64,000 nt of DNA, taken from positions 34,090 through 98,089 of the forward strand of contig JAWWOH010000140.1 of the NCBI GenBank assembly GCA_033851845.1, given 5' to 3'. This stretch comes from RYN-124 sp033851845 (GTDB lineage: Bacteria; Actinomycetota; Actinomycetes; Mycobacteriales; SCTD01). The translations under genes were made by a program, and so were the position numbers. This document shows positions 42,533 through 51,369 of the stretch, one piece after another (position 1 is the first letter of the stretch; each line of letters opens with the position of its first letter). Under the pieces are notes generated by a model. The model ran no database searches. It saw only the letters and a program-made list of their open reading frames with translations, and had not been told where the DNA came from.

Positions 42533-43390
42533 ATGCCGACGTACACGACCCTGACGTACGACGTCCGCGACGCAAAGGCGTACCTGACCCTGAACCGGCC
42601 GGATCGGCTGAACGCGATCGACGACGTGATGCCCGGCGAGATCCGGGCCGCGGTCGATGCGGCGAACGCCGACGACGACGTGCGGGTGATCGTCGTCAGC
42701 GGTGCCGGTCGGGCGTTCTGCGCCGGCTACGACCTGAAGCAGTACGCCGAGGGCAGCCTCGACGATGGAGCTGTCGGTGACCGCTGGCGCAATACGACCC
42801 CGTGGGACCCGGTGCGCGACTACCGCGAGATGCGCCGCAACACCGACGACTTCTTCACCTTGTGGCGGTCGCTGAAGCCGACGATCGCGAAGGTGCACGG
42901 CTATGCGGTCGCGGGCGGCAGCGACATCGCGCTGTGCTGCGACCTCATCGTGCTGGCCGACGACGCCCGGATCGGTTATCCGCCGGCACGCGTCTGGGGT
43001 TGCCCGACCACCGCGATGTGGGTCTACCGGATCGGCGCCGAGCGGGCGAAGCGGATGCTGCTGACCGGCGACACAATCGATGGTGCGACCGCGGCGTCCT
43101 GGGGCCTCGGCGAGTCGGTGCCGTCGGCGGAGCTGGACGCGGCGGTCGACCGGCTGGCCGACCGCATCGCAGGCGTACCGATCAACCAGCTCGTCATGCA
43201 GAAGCTGATGATCAACCAGGCCTACGACAACATGGGGCTGCAGGGCACGCAGCTGCTGGCGACGCTGTTCGACGGCATCGCCCGGCACACGCCCGAAGGC
43301 AACTGGTTCAAGGACCTCGCCGAGCGCGAGGGCTTCCACGCCGCCGTGGAGTGGCGCGACTCCGGCCGCCGCATCCCCGACGGCGGCTGA
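42533..43390 (+). CDS. enoyl-CoA hydratase/isomerase (crotonase) family protein
   Basis: 285 residues from ATG at 42533 behind AAGGA. Crotonase fold: LTLNRPDRLNAIDDVM, the oxyanion-hole segments GAGRAFCAGYDL and HGYAVAGGSDIALCCDLIVLADDA, and ARIGYPPARVWGCPTT. The usual hydratase Glu after GGSDIAL is not obvious and the residue context is GCPTT, so another crotonase reaction is possible. It may act in beta-oxidation or side-chain degradation; the neighbouring dienelactone hydrolase is divergent. Confidence 0.87.
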   Translation: MPTYTTLTYDVRDAKAYLTLNRPDRLNAIDDVMPGEIRAAVDAANADDDVRVIVVSGAGRAFCAGYDLKQYAEGSLDDGAVGDRWRNTTPWDPVRDYREMRRNTDDFFTLWRSLKPTIAKVHGYAVAGGSDIALCCDLIVLADDARIGYPPARVWGCPTTAMWVYRIGAERAKRMLLTGDTIDGATAASWGLGESVPSAELDAAVDRLADRIAGVPINQLVMQKLMINQAYDNMGLQGTQLLATLFDGIARHTPEGNWFKDLAEREGFHAAVEWRDSGRRIPDGG

Positions 43391-43402
43391 GCTTCCCACC
43401 GG

Positions 43403-44644
43403 TCAGCCGGCGAGCGCGGTCACCGCCCGGTCGATCAGTGCCTGCCGCGTCGTGACGCTCAGGTTGCCGCGCACCTGCACGGAGAACCACAGCCGCTGGC
43501 CGGTGCTGTCGATCAGGTACCCGGTCAGCGCTGACACCTGGGTGACCGTCCCCGTCTTCGCGTGCACCCGCCCGGTCAGGTTGCAGAGCCGCTTCTTCAA
43601 CGTTCCGTTGGTGCACGAGGTCGGGAGCTCGGCGAGCAGCGTCGGGCCGACGTCAGAGCTGCCGAGACCGCGGGTCGTGCTCAGCTCCTGCGTCGCGTTC
43701 TTGCTGTCGAGCTGCGACAGCCCGCTCCCGTCGTACGCCACTCCCAGGTCTCCCCCGGCCACCGCCACCAGTGACCGCACCACCTGCAAGCCGTGTCGCG
43801 TCGAGCCCTCACCGTCGGATGCGCCGACGTCCTTGAGGAGCACCTCCGCGTAGGTGTTGACGGAGTCGCGCAACGTCGTCGCACCGAGCGTCGACAGCGG
43901 ATCGGACTCGACCGTGGCCAGCGTGCGCAGCACCCCGGTCGGCCGCCCGACATGCAGGCCGCCGTAGACGGTGATGCCGTGCGCCTTGAGCCAGTCGCCG
44001 AGGATCGCGACGTTGCCGCTGTCGGGGTCGTCGAGGTACGCCGAGTCGCTGCGGGTCAGGTTCTTGCCGTACATGAAAGCCGACAGCGGGCCGACCTCCG
44101 TGCCGAGCCACTCGGCCTTCCAGCCGGGCGCCGTGCGCACCGAGTCGAACAGACTGACGTCGAGCCACAGGCCACCGCGCACCGACTTGATTCCCGCGTG
44201 CTGCAGCGGCGTCAGCAGCGACGTGACACCGGCTGCACCGAGACTGGGATCTCCACCGCCGACGACGACCAGCGCTCCGCCGTACGCACCCTGCGTGAGG
44301 CCCTGCCAGAGCGCCGACTGCGGCAGCGGCCGGGTGCCCTGCAACGCCGTGGTGAACCGGTGCGTCGAGCCGAAGACCGTCAGAGCAGCGCCGACCGTCG
44401 CAATCTTCTCGGTCGAGGCCGGCGGCAACGACGTCGACGCAGAAACGCTGGCCAGCGTCACGCCGCTGTCGTCGACGACTCCCGCCGTCACGGTCGCGCT
44501 GGTGCTGCTGAGCGCCTTCGCGAACGCCGCCGCTTCCTGCTGCGGTGTGCTCGCGGCGTACGCCGGCGTCGAGGTGACCAGCGCCGCCAGCCCGGCGAGC
44601 AGCGGTGCGCCGAGCAGCCGCAGTGTCAGGGCAGGGCGGGACAC
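43403..44644 (-). CDS. dacB: D-alanyl-D-alanine carboxypeptidase/endopeptidase, PBP4 (S13) type
   Basis: 413 residues from GTG at 44644, chosen because GGAG lies 6 bases upstream and a signal peptide (LLGAPLLAGLAALVTSTPAYAA) follows directly. The penicillin-binding triad is complete: STEK (77-80), SVN in RDSVNTYAEVLL and KTG in VHAKTGTVTQVSALTGYL. The S13 family trims or cleaves peptidoglycan cross-links outside the membrane. It is monocistronic and convergent with the crotonase gene. Confidence 0.9.
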   Translation of the reverse strand: MSRPALTLRLLGAPLLAGLAALVTSTPAYAASTPQQEAAAFAKALSSTSATVTAGVVDDSGVTLASVSASTSLPPASTEKIATVGAALTVFGSTHRFTTALQGTRPLPQSALWQGLTQGAYGGALVVVGGGDPSLGAAGVTSLLTPLQHAGIKSVRGGLWLDVSLFDSVRTAPGWKAEWLGTEVGPLSAFMYGKNLTRSDSAYLDDPDSGNVAILGDWLKAHGITVYGGLHVGRPTGVLRTLATVESDPLSTLGATTLRDSVNTYAEVLLKDVGASDGEGSTRHGLQVVRSLVAVAGGDLGVAYDGSGLSQLDSKNATQELSTTRGLGSSDVGPTLLAELPTSCTNGTLKKRLCNLTGRVHAKTGTVTQVSALTGYLIDSTGQRLWFSVQVRGNLSVTTRQALIDRAVTALAG

Positions 44645-44756
44645 GTCGGCTCCAGTGGTCGTGCTGGCGGTGCGTCGACCGTACGTCGAGACAGCCGCTT
44701 TGCGCGGCAGAACCGCCGCGCTGCAAGCCTGAATCGCCGGCCGTAGGTTGTCGCCC

Positions 44757-45335
44757 GTGGCCACCCTCGTCTACACCACCAACGTTTCCCTCGACGGGTT
44801 CATCGAAGACCGGCACGGCCGCTTCGACTTCACCACGCCCGCGGACGATGTCTTCACCTTCATCACCGAGCTCGAGCGGTCCGCCGGCACGTACCTCTAC
44901 GGCCGCCGCCTGTACGAGACGATGGCCGTCTGGGAGACCGAACCCGCGCTGGCCGCGCAGTCCGAGCTCACATCCGACTTCGCCCGGATGTGGCAGGCAG
45001 CGGACAAGGTCGTCCACTCGACGACGCTCAAGACGGTCACCACGGCGAGGACCCGGCTGAGCCGCCGCTTCGACGCCGACGCGGTCCGGGCGCTGAAGTC
45101 CACGCACCCGGGCCACCTGACCGTGGGCGGCGCGAACCTTGCCGGGCACGCGTTCGAGGCCGGGCTCATCGATGAGTGCCGGCTGTTCGTCAGCCCCATC
45201 GCGCTCGGCGCCGGAAAGCCCGCACTTCCACGCGACCAGCGCATCGACCTCGAGCTCGTCGAGGAGCAGCGGTTCAGCAACGGGACCGTCTACCTGCGGT
45301 ACCGCACTCTCACGGCACCGGGCGGACGGCGATGA
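44757..45335 (+). CDS. dihydrofolate reductase-like (RibD C-terminal) family protein
   Basis: 192 residues from GTG at 44757; a TTG three codons earlier is less likely. ATLVYTTNVSLDGFIEDRHGRFDF, then GTYLYGRRLYETMAVWE, then LTVGGANLAGHAFEAGLIDECRLFVSPIALGAGKPALP match the DHFR/RibD-C fold with its NADPH-binding Gly-rich loop. In actinobacteria these stand-alone proteins have no fixed role. The 3' end overlaps the convergent helicase-associated gene by 26 bases. Confidence 0.9.
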   Translation: MATLVYTTNVSLDGFIEDRHGRFDFTTPADDVFTFITELERSAGTYLYGRRLYETMAVWETEPALAAQSELTSDFARMWQAADKVVHSTTLKTVTTARTRLSRRFDADAVRALKSTHPGHLTVGGANLAGHAFEAGLIDECRLFVSPIALGAGKPALPRDQRIDLELVEEQRFSNGTVYLRYRTLTAPGGRR

Positions 45336-47538
45336 TCCCCTCCGGCGCGAAGTTGCGCTCGTCGTCGCGCAGCCGGCACCAGCCCTCCAGCAGCCCGCCG
45401 AGGTCGTGCAGGTCCTCGACCACCCGGGTCGTGAGCCGCCGCCCGGAGTCGACGTAGTCGATCTCGACCGGCCCGCCGTCGGTGATGGCGCGGGCGAGCA
45501 GGATGCGCTCAGCGGTCGGCAGGTGGTCGAACCGCGCAGCCGCTCGTGGCGCCGGATGCAGCTCGTGCACGGTCGCCAGCGAGGCGTCGTCCGGCACGGC
45601 CGCTTCCCGCAACGCGCGCACCACGTCGGCCGGCGTGGCGGTCCGGCCGGCGTACTGCCTGGACTGGTTCTTCGTCGCGGCCGGCCGCCGGCGCGCGGTC
45701 TCGGGAGGTCCCGCCGGCGCGTAGCCGGCGGCCCGCAACGCGGCCAGCACGTCGGCCGGCTTCTTTGCGCTGGTCAGCACCCCCGGCTGGACCTCGGCAA
45801 GCCCCAGTGCCTTGAGCTTGCGATCGCGCAGCAAGGTGATCGCGAGCGGCTCGTCGTCCACCCGCAGCAGCGTCGACGATGCTCGGACGACGATCCGGCC
45901 GTGCTGCCCGCCAACGTCGTGCACGAGCCGCTCGACGACCTGCGGCACCGCGTGACGCGAGTGCGCCCTCAGCCGCTCGACCAGCTCGTCCGCGTCGGCG
46001 CCCTCGTCGATCGCGGCGCGGACGCAGTCGGCCTCGATCCGCCAGGTGCGGTCGGACTCGCGACGGGCGATGCGGTCCAGCAGCCGGCGCAGTGCAGCCG
46101 ACGGCCGACCCGCCACGACCGCGGTGCCGTCGGCCTGCAGCACCACGTCGTCCTGCTCGGCGGGCAGCACCGACTCGATGACCTGCACCGCGGCGACGGC
46201 ATCGCCTGCGACCAGTGGTGCCGCCCACGGCTGAACGCCAGAGGTCGTCGCCAGCCCGAGCCACTCGAGCTCCGCCACCATCGATGCGAGCTGGTCCTCG
46301 TCGGCGCCGTACCAACGCCAGGTCAGCCACGGCAGCGGCGGCCGATCGGGATGGTCGACCAGCGCAGCAAGCGCGGTGCGCAGCGTGGGCCGAGTGCGCA
46401 CCCAGCTCGGACCCCAGAGCGGCGCCGCGCCGTCCGGCCCGATGCGCCCGGCCTCGATCGCAGCCAGCGCGAGATCGACCGCCGCCGGCACGTCGGCCTG
46501 CTCGAGCCACGCCATCCCCTCGGTGGTCACGAGAGCCGGGCGGCTGCCTGTCGACAGCAAGCCGGCATCGCCGCCGAGATGTAGCAGCCGGCGTACGACG
46601 TCTGGTTCGGTGTCGAGCGCCTTCGCAAGACGACGCTGTTCCTGTACGCCGATGCCGCCCGACTGCAGCGGTTTGACCGTCGACCGATCGAGCAGCGCGA
46701 GCAGCGCGCGCATCCCGGTGGCGACCGCCAGCAGCGGCGCGGGATCGTGCGTCGCCGCGGCGGCACTGGGACCGGGCTCGAGGCGTACGACGCCGACGAG
46801 GCGGTCACCGCGGGCGAAGGCGACCAGCTCCGCCGGCACCGTCACAGTGTCCGGACCGGACTGGACCAGCAGACAGCGCTCCGCCAGCCACCGCGCCGCG
46901 TCGTCGTCGAGGGACCGCACGGGACCGTGCACGGCGATGTGCTCCAGCGCCTTCCGCACGGACGCGGGGGCCTTCTTCACCGCCGCGGCGACTGCCTTCT
47001 CCTCCCGAGCCCAGGCCGACAGCGTGAACACCGCGTCACGGGCCGACCGCGCATCATCGAGACCGAGCGTCTGCAGCGCTGTCCGCAGAACGAAGAACTG
47101 CGTGCGCTCTGCGGTCGCCAGCACCGGTGGGCCGAAGCCGCACAGCCCTCCCGCCTTCGCAATGATCGCCTTCGGCACCTGCCACCGCTTGCGCCCGTCC
47201 GGCCAGGCCAGGCCGCTTCGCGTCAGCCGGTCGAGCGCTGCCTTGACGTGGCCGCTCGGCACGTCCCCGCTGCGGACCAGAGCGGCTTGGACGTCGGCGG
47301 TCGACGACGGGCCGAGCGTGCCGATCACTCCGGCGATCTGCACCGCGCTTCGATCGAGCTGGCGTAGGGCCTCGTCGACCGAGATCGGGTTGCTCAGCAG
47401 GCCGGCCAGGTCGTTGAACGAACGCAGCTGCCGGGCCAGCGTCTCCGGGCGGCGGGCGAGCAGGGCGGCCAGCGCCGCATCGTCGAGGGACGCGAGCCAG
47501 GCCGAGTAGGAGATGCCGTCGGGCACGGTGCCGACCAT
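45310..47538 (-). CDS. helicase-associated-domain protein
   Basis: 742 residues. SYSAWLASLDDAALAALLARRPETLARQLRSFNDLAGLL opens the protein, followed by winged-helix-like repeats (AVQIAGVIGTLG, VKAALDRLTRSGLAWP). The central helicase-XPB-like DNA-damage-recognition region carries LVVQADGTAVVAGRPS-type sequence (VVLQADGTAVVAGRPSAALRR). A WYL-like end has GPVEIDYVDSGRRLTTRVVEDLHDLGG. No helicase motor (no Walker A) is present. Proteins like this are conserved in actinobacteria beside an XPB-like helicase, but no helicase gene is next to it here. Confidence 0.82.
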   Translation of the reverse strand: MVGTVPDGISYSAWLASLDDAALAALLARRPETLARQLRSFNDLAGLLSNPISVDEALRQLDRSAVQIAGVIGTLGPSSTADVQAALVRSGDVPSGHVKAALDRLTRSGLAWPDGRKRWQVPKAIIAKAGGLCGFGPPVLATAERTQFFVLRTALQTLGLDDARSARDAVFTLSAWAREEKAVAAAVKKAPASVRKALEHIAVHGPVRSLDDDAARWLAERCLLVQSGPDTVTVPAELVAFARGDRLVGVVRLEPGPSAAAATHDPAPLLAVATGMRALLALLDRSTVKPLQSGGIGVQEQRRLAKALDTEPDVVRRLLHLGGDAGLLSTGSRPALVTTEGMAWLEQADVPAAVDLALAAIEAGRIGPDGAAPLWGPSWVRTRPTLRTALAALVDHPDRPPLPWLTWRWYGADEDQLASMVAELEWLGLATTSGVQPWAAPLVAGDAVAAVQVIESVLPAEQDDVVLQADGTAVVAGRPSAALRRLLDRIARRESDRTWRIEADCVRAAIDEGADADELVERLRAHSRHAVPQVVERLVHDVGGQHGRIVVRASSTLLRVDDEPLAITLLRDRKLKALGLAEVQPGVLTSAKKPADVLAALRAAGYAPAGPPETARRRPAATKNQSRQYAGRTATPADVVRALREAAVPDDASLATVHELHPAPRAAARFDHLPTAERILLARAITDGGPVEIDYVDSGRRLTTRVVEDLHDLGGLLEGWCRLRDDERNFAPEGIIAVRPVP

Positions 47539-47636
47539 AAGCGCCGCTGGCGACAGGCCCTGGCCGTGGACGCGCCCCGAGCCTGTGCGGGCGGTACCTT
47601 CTCGGGCTTACGAGAACTGCCGATCCGGGAGTGGCT

Positions 47637-48146
47637 ATGGCGCTGTTCGGCAAGAAGGGCCAGCCGGGCGCTGTCCCCACCAAGCCGGATCCGGCCAACC
47701 CGCTCGCGCCGCCGGTCGACCTGTCGGTGCCGGTGACCAACCCGGAGCTGCTGGCCGCGCTGACCGATCCGGAGCAGGACACCAAGCGGCTGCTCCAGGC
47801 CCTGGTGCGCGCGACGTTCCTGATGGCCGTGCAGTACACCCACCCGGACGGCCGGCCGGCCATCGAGGACGGGATGATGCGAGTCGGTTCGCGGATCACG
47901 ATCCTGAGCGTCCGCGACGAGGCCGACAACGACCTGCTGGCGCTGTTCACCGACGCCGACGCGTTGCACGCGAGCGTCGGCCCCACCGGGTGGGGCGGTC
48001 AGGTCATCCAGGCGGTCGAAGCGCTGGAGCTGGCGGCCGCGCAGCACGGCGGCCGGGCCGTCATCAACCCAGACGGTCCGGTCGCGACGTGGCGGCTGGA
48101 GCCGGACCAGGTCGCACACCTGCTCGCCGTCGTCCGCCCCACATAG
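47637..48146 (+). CDS. SseB-like family protein
   Basis: 169 residues from ATG at 47637 with GGGAG upstream. The middle and C-terminal part, FLMAVQYTHPDGRPAIEDG... through LLALFTDADALHASV and GGRAVINPDGPVATWRL, follow the SseB N-terminal domain pattern. SseB was named for a serine-sensitivity phenotype in E. coli and its biochemical role is unclear. The N-terminal 35 residues are Pro/Lys-rich and variable. It is divergent from the helicase-associated gene. Confidence 0.75.
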   Translation: MALFGKKGQPGAVPTKPDPANPLAPPVDLSVPVTNPELLAALTDPEQDTKRLLQALVRATFLMAVQYTHPDGRPAIEDGMMRVGSRITILSVRDEADNDLLALFTDADALHASVGPTGWGGQVIQAVEALELAAAQHGGRAVINPDGPVATWRLEPDQVAHLLAVVRPT

Positions 48147-48159
48147 CTGCTACGAGACC

Positions 48160-49620
48160 CTAGAACGTCTCGTCGGCGTACGCCGGCTCAGCAAGCGGAC
48201 CGGCCGCGCCGACCGCATCGAGCGCCGGTCGTCGCTGCCCACCGCGGGTGCGTGGGATGACCAGCGCGACCAGGCCGGCGACGACGGCGATGACGGCCGA
48301 GACCGCGAAGGCGTGCGTGAAGCCCGAGTCGCGCGGAGACCCGTGGACGGCGCTGCGCGCCAGCAGTGTCGCCGACACCTGTGATCCGAGGGACGACCCC
48401 ACCGAGCGGACCAGCGCGTTGAAGCCGGTCGCCTCACCGGTCTGCGAGGGAGGCACGGCCTCGAGGACCAGGTTGGGCATGGCGGCGAACGCCAACCCGA
48501 TGCCGCTCGACATGACGATGCAGAACAGCAGCACCTGCAGCTGCGAGCCGTGGGCGACGGCAAGCAGGGCCAGGCCGGCACCGGTGATGAGACCGCCGGC
48601 GGCGAGCGGCACCTTGTTGCCCAGCCGGCTGCCGACCATTCCGGACAGCGGACCGAGCACGAGCATCGACAGCGACCCCGGCAGCAGGAGCAGTCCCGCG
48701 TGCGTGGCGTCCGATCCGAAGCCGTAGCCCGTCGACGTCGGCGCCTGGGCGAGGGTCGGGATGAGGATGAACGAACCGAACATCCCGAAGCCCACCAGCA
48801 GTGTCGCCACGTTGGTGATGAGCACCGGCGCGGAGGTCAGCGTCGCGATGCTGGCGAGCGGCTGCTCCGTGCGTCGCTCGACGACGACCCATACGGCGAG
48901 TACGACGAAGCCACCCGCGATGAGACCGAGCGTGCGGGCGCTCCCCCAGCCGACGTGACTCGCCTCCGAGATCGCGAGCAGCGGCAGCGTCAGGCCGATG
49001 GCCAGCAGGATGGCGCCGGGCACGTCCAGTCGCGACGGGGTGCGGATCGGGGACTCCGGCACGAACAGCTGCGCGCCGACCGCCGCCGCCCCGCCCATCA
49101 CCGCACCGACCCAGAAGATCCAGTGGTAGGAGACGTGGTCGACAAGGACGCCGCCGAGGATCAGGCCGAGACCGCCGCCGATGCCGGCGATCGCGGACAT
49201 CAGCCCCACCGCGCGACCGATCCGCTCGCGCGGGAACTCGTCGCGGATGATCGCGAAGCAGAGCGGGAAGATGCCGCCGCCGATGCCCTGCACGACCCGC
49301 CCACCCACGACGACCCACAGGTCGCCGGACACCGCTGCGATCACCGATCCGACGGCGAACGCGAGCAGCGAGGCGACCAGCAGCCGGCGCTTGCCGAAGA
49401 TGTCGCCCAGCCGACCGACGAGCGGAGTGAAGACGGCTGCCGAGACGAGGTAGGCCGTCAGCGTCCACGTCACGCCGCTCTGGTCGGTGTGCAGTCCCCG
49501 CATCAGGTCGGGCAGCGCCGGCACGAGCGTCGTCTGCGCGAGCGCATAGGCGAGTGCGGCGAGGCTCAGGATCAGCAGCGTGCGGCTCGCGTGTGCGCGC
49601 TCCGTGTGAGCCTCGGTCAC
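48160..49620 (-). CDS. MFS exporter, DHA2 type
   Basis: 486 residues from GTG at 49620 with GGAGGACCGC upstream. About 14 membrane helices; LVGRLGDIFGKRRLLVASL is motif A, and GLILGGVLVDHVSYHWIFWV is the motif C region of drug/H+ antiporters. No regulator is adjacent. It is a second exporter of the class found at 39633-41048 but only distantly similar. Confidence 0.9.
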   Translation of the reverse strand: MTEAHTERAHASRTLLILSLAALAYALAQTTLVPALPDLMRGLHTDQSGVTWTLTAYLVSAAVFTPLVGRLGDIFGKRRLLVASLLAFAVGSVIAAVSGDLWVVVGGRVVQGIGGGIFPLCFAIIRDEFPRERIGRAVGLMSAIAGIGGGLGLILGGVLVDHVSYHWIFWVGAVMGGAAAVGAQLFVPESPIRTPSRLDVPGAILLAIGLTLPLLAISEASHVGWGSARTLGLIAGGFVVLAVWVVVERRTEQPLASIATLTSAPVLITNVATLLVGFGMFGSFILIPTLAQAPTSTGYGFGSDATHAGLLLLPGSLSMLVLGPLSGMVGSRLGNKVPLAAGGLITGAGLALLAVAHGSQLQVLLFCIVMSSGIGLAFAAMPNLVLEAVPPSQTGEATGFNALVRSVGSSLGSQVSATLLARSAVHGSPRDSGFTHAFAVSAVIAVVAGLVALVIPRTRGGQRRPALDAVGAAGPLAEPAYADETF

Positions 49621-49735
49621 GCGGTCCTCCGGGGGCAGGGGAACTACCCCGGCGACTCTACGCAGACCGCGCGCGTCAGCCGACGGGATTCTTCGTGAGC
49701 CATCTCGTACGACGGGTCCAAGACGGCCTGCCTTC

Positions 49736-50197
49736 TCAGTACTCGCCCTTGATCACGAAGTAGGAGCCGCGGATCGTCCCGGCCAGCTTGGACTTCTGCC
49801 GGGCGAACTTGAAGCTGCCCAGCTCCTCGGGCACGTCCATCCCGTCGGAGAGCTTGAAGCCGACCGCGCGCTTGCCGCCGTCCTCGACGGCGTACATCAC
49901 GTTGATCGACAGGCCGGACTCGTAGAAGACGTACGCCATCCGCAGCCCGTCGACCTCGAACGCCGTCGCCTGGAGCGGCGGCGACGAGATCACGATGCCG
50001 CGCTCCTCTTTGAGGATGCGGTGCACGTAGTCCACGACATCGGCCGACTCGGCCGCCGGCGACACGGAGAAGTCGTGTTCGTACTTGTTCTTGTAGTAGC
50101 GCGCCTCGTTGGCCCGCAGTCCGGCCAGGGCAGGTGCGACCGGAGACGACTCCAGCCCGTCCTCGGAGACCTGCTGGAAGTCGACGACTGTCGGCAT
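49736..50197 (-). CDS. hypothetical protein
   Basis: 153 residues from ATG at 50197 with GAAGGGG upstream; an in-frame GTG at 50206 overlaps that RBS. I do not recognise the family. The protein is soluble and looks mixed alpha/beta, with VDYVHRILKEERGIVISSPPLQATAFEVDGLRMAYVFY in the middle and KLAGTIRGSYFVIKGEY at the end. Codon use matches the neighbours. It stands alone between the MFS gene and the nucleotidyltransferase-like module. Confidence 0.72.
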   Translation of the reverse strand: MPTVVDFQQVSEDGLESSPVAPALAGLRANEARYYKNKYEHDFSVSPAAESADVVDYVHRILKEERGIVISSPPLQATAFEVDGLRMAYVFYESGLSINVMYAVEDGGKRAVGFKLSDGMDVPEELGSFKFARQKSKLAGTIRGSYFVIKGEY

Positions 50198-50334
50198 GTG
50201 CTTCACCCCTTCGCTCTCGTTGCTACGAGGCTATGGCGACCGACGCGTCCGCGCTTCTTCGATCCTGATCGGTTTCTGCGGCGGATGCTTTGTCGACGTG
50301 CACTTTGGTACGACGGGTCACCCTGATGTCCCGC

Positions 50335-50541
50335 TCAGTCCCGGGCGCTGCCGCGGTGCCAGGCCTCAAGCACGTCACGCTGCTTGCGCTGACGTACTCG
50401 AGCCAGCCCACCCGAGCGCGCGGCGTACGTCAGCGCCTCTTCGAGCCAGGCGAGCCGCTGCTGCGGCGTCAACGCCGCCTGCCGCCGCCGCTGAGCGCGC
50501 TGGTTGCCCGCGTATGTCGCCCCCGCCCACTCGTCAGTCAT
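50335..50541 (-). CDS. small basic protein paired with nucleotidyltransferase-like gene
   Basis: 68 residues from ATG at 50541, 8 bases inside the upstream nucleotidyltransferase-like gene. It is helical and basic: QRAQRRRQAALTPQQRLAWLEEALTYAARSGGLARVRQRKQRDVLEAW. No recognised domain is present. The overlapping arrangement suggests a two-component module in which one member controls the other, as in toxin-antitoxin pairs, but it is not a HEPN protein and the function is unknown. Confidence 0.6.
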   Translation of the reverse strand: MTDEWAGATYAGNQRAQRRRQAALTPQQRLAWLEEALTYAARSGGLARVRQRKQRDVLEAWHRGSARD

Positions 50542-51025
50542 CGCGTTCGAGGTCCTCGAGAGCTGCGATGTCGGCCAGGTCCTGGGGTCGACCGGCAAGC
50601 CGCTTCATCGCGATGAGCTGCCGGCGCGACGCGACCGCAACCGGGGCCCCGCCGATCTCCACGATCAACGCGTCTGCCAGCAAGCTCTCCAGCGGAACCG
50701 GCTCGGTGGCAAAGATGTCGACCTCGATCATGGGGTTCGCCGGGTCGTAGAACGAGAAGACCTGCAGGTTGCGCTCGGCCACCCAGGTGCGCCGGATCGC
50801 CGGATCAGCGAAGTCCATCGCAGGCACCGGCAGCCGCGGCGTGAAGCCGAGATCCGTCAGAACGGCGACAACTTTCGACGCCGCGTCGACCTCCAGATCG
50901 ACCACGAGGTCCAGATCGACGGTCGTGCGCACATGCCCCTGCAGCACGACGGCGACGCCTCCGACGACGACATAGCGCACCCCGGCGCGGTGCAGCCCTA
51001 CGAAGACATCGTCATACAGGCCCAC
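50534..51025 (-). CDS. nucleotidyltransferase-fold protein
   Basis: 163 residues from GTG at 51025. The motif GVRYVVVGGVAVVLQGHVRTTVDLDLVVDL shows the GG...DxD pattern of pol-beta-like nucleotidyltransferases, with a third acidic residue probably in MIEVDIFA. The C-terminus has RRQLIAMKRLAGRPQDLADIAALE, which is typical of AbiEii/MNT-like and DUF6036 proteins. It is the first gene of a two-gene module. It may transfer nucleotides to tRNA or to a partner protein, as known for AbiEii and MNT families. Confidence 0.82.
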   Translation of the reverse strand: MGLYDDVFVGLHRAGVRYVVVGGVAVVLQGHVRTTVDLDLVVDLEVDAASKVVAVLTDLGFTPRLPVPAMDFADPAIRRTWVAERNLQVFSFYDPANPMIEVDIFATEPVPLESLLADALIVEIGGAPVAVASRRQLIAMKRLAGRPQDLADIAALEDLERDD

Positions 51026-51105
51026 GTCGGCAGACTAGAGCTGACCGAGGCGCTTCCAGAAGGCCCGCCCACTTTCTGTCGGACGCTCCTTCTACGGTCC
51101 CCGGT

Positions 51106-51339
51106 ATGACGAGCCTGACCGACCGGCAGCAGCGGATGCTGGCGTTCGAGCGCCAGTGGTGGAAGCGCGACGACACGCGGATCGCGGAGCTGTTCGGGTG
51201 CGCGATGGCGCAGTATCGCTGGGAGCTGGCCGAGCTGCTCGCCTCCCCCGCGGCGCTCGCCCACGACCCCCTTCTCGTACGCCGCCTCCGCCGCGAGGAG
51301 GTGGGCGCAGGCAAGCCAGGCCGGCGCCGGCACGGCTGA
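51106..51339 (+). CDS. DUF3263 family protein
   Basis: 77 residues from ATG at 51106. LTDRQQRMLAFERQWWKRDDTRIAELFGCAMAQYRWELAELLASPAALAHDPLLVRRLRR matches the short actinobacterial DUF3263 family, which has an HTH-like helical fold. It ends in a basic tail (GKPGRRRHG). The function is not established; DNA binding is plausible. It lies just upstream of the oxygenase gene (30 bases). Confidence 0.87.
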   Translation: MTSLTDRQQRMLAFERQWWKRDDTRIAELFGCAMAQYRWELAELLASPAALAHDPLLVRRLRREEVGAGKPGRRRHG

Positions 51340-51369
51340 CCGCGCCGGCTTGGCTAGGGTCGGGCCGAC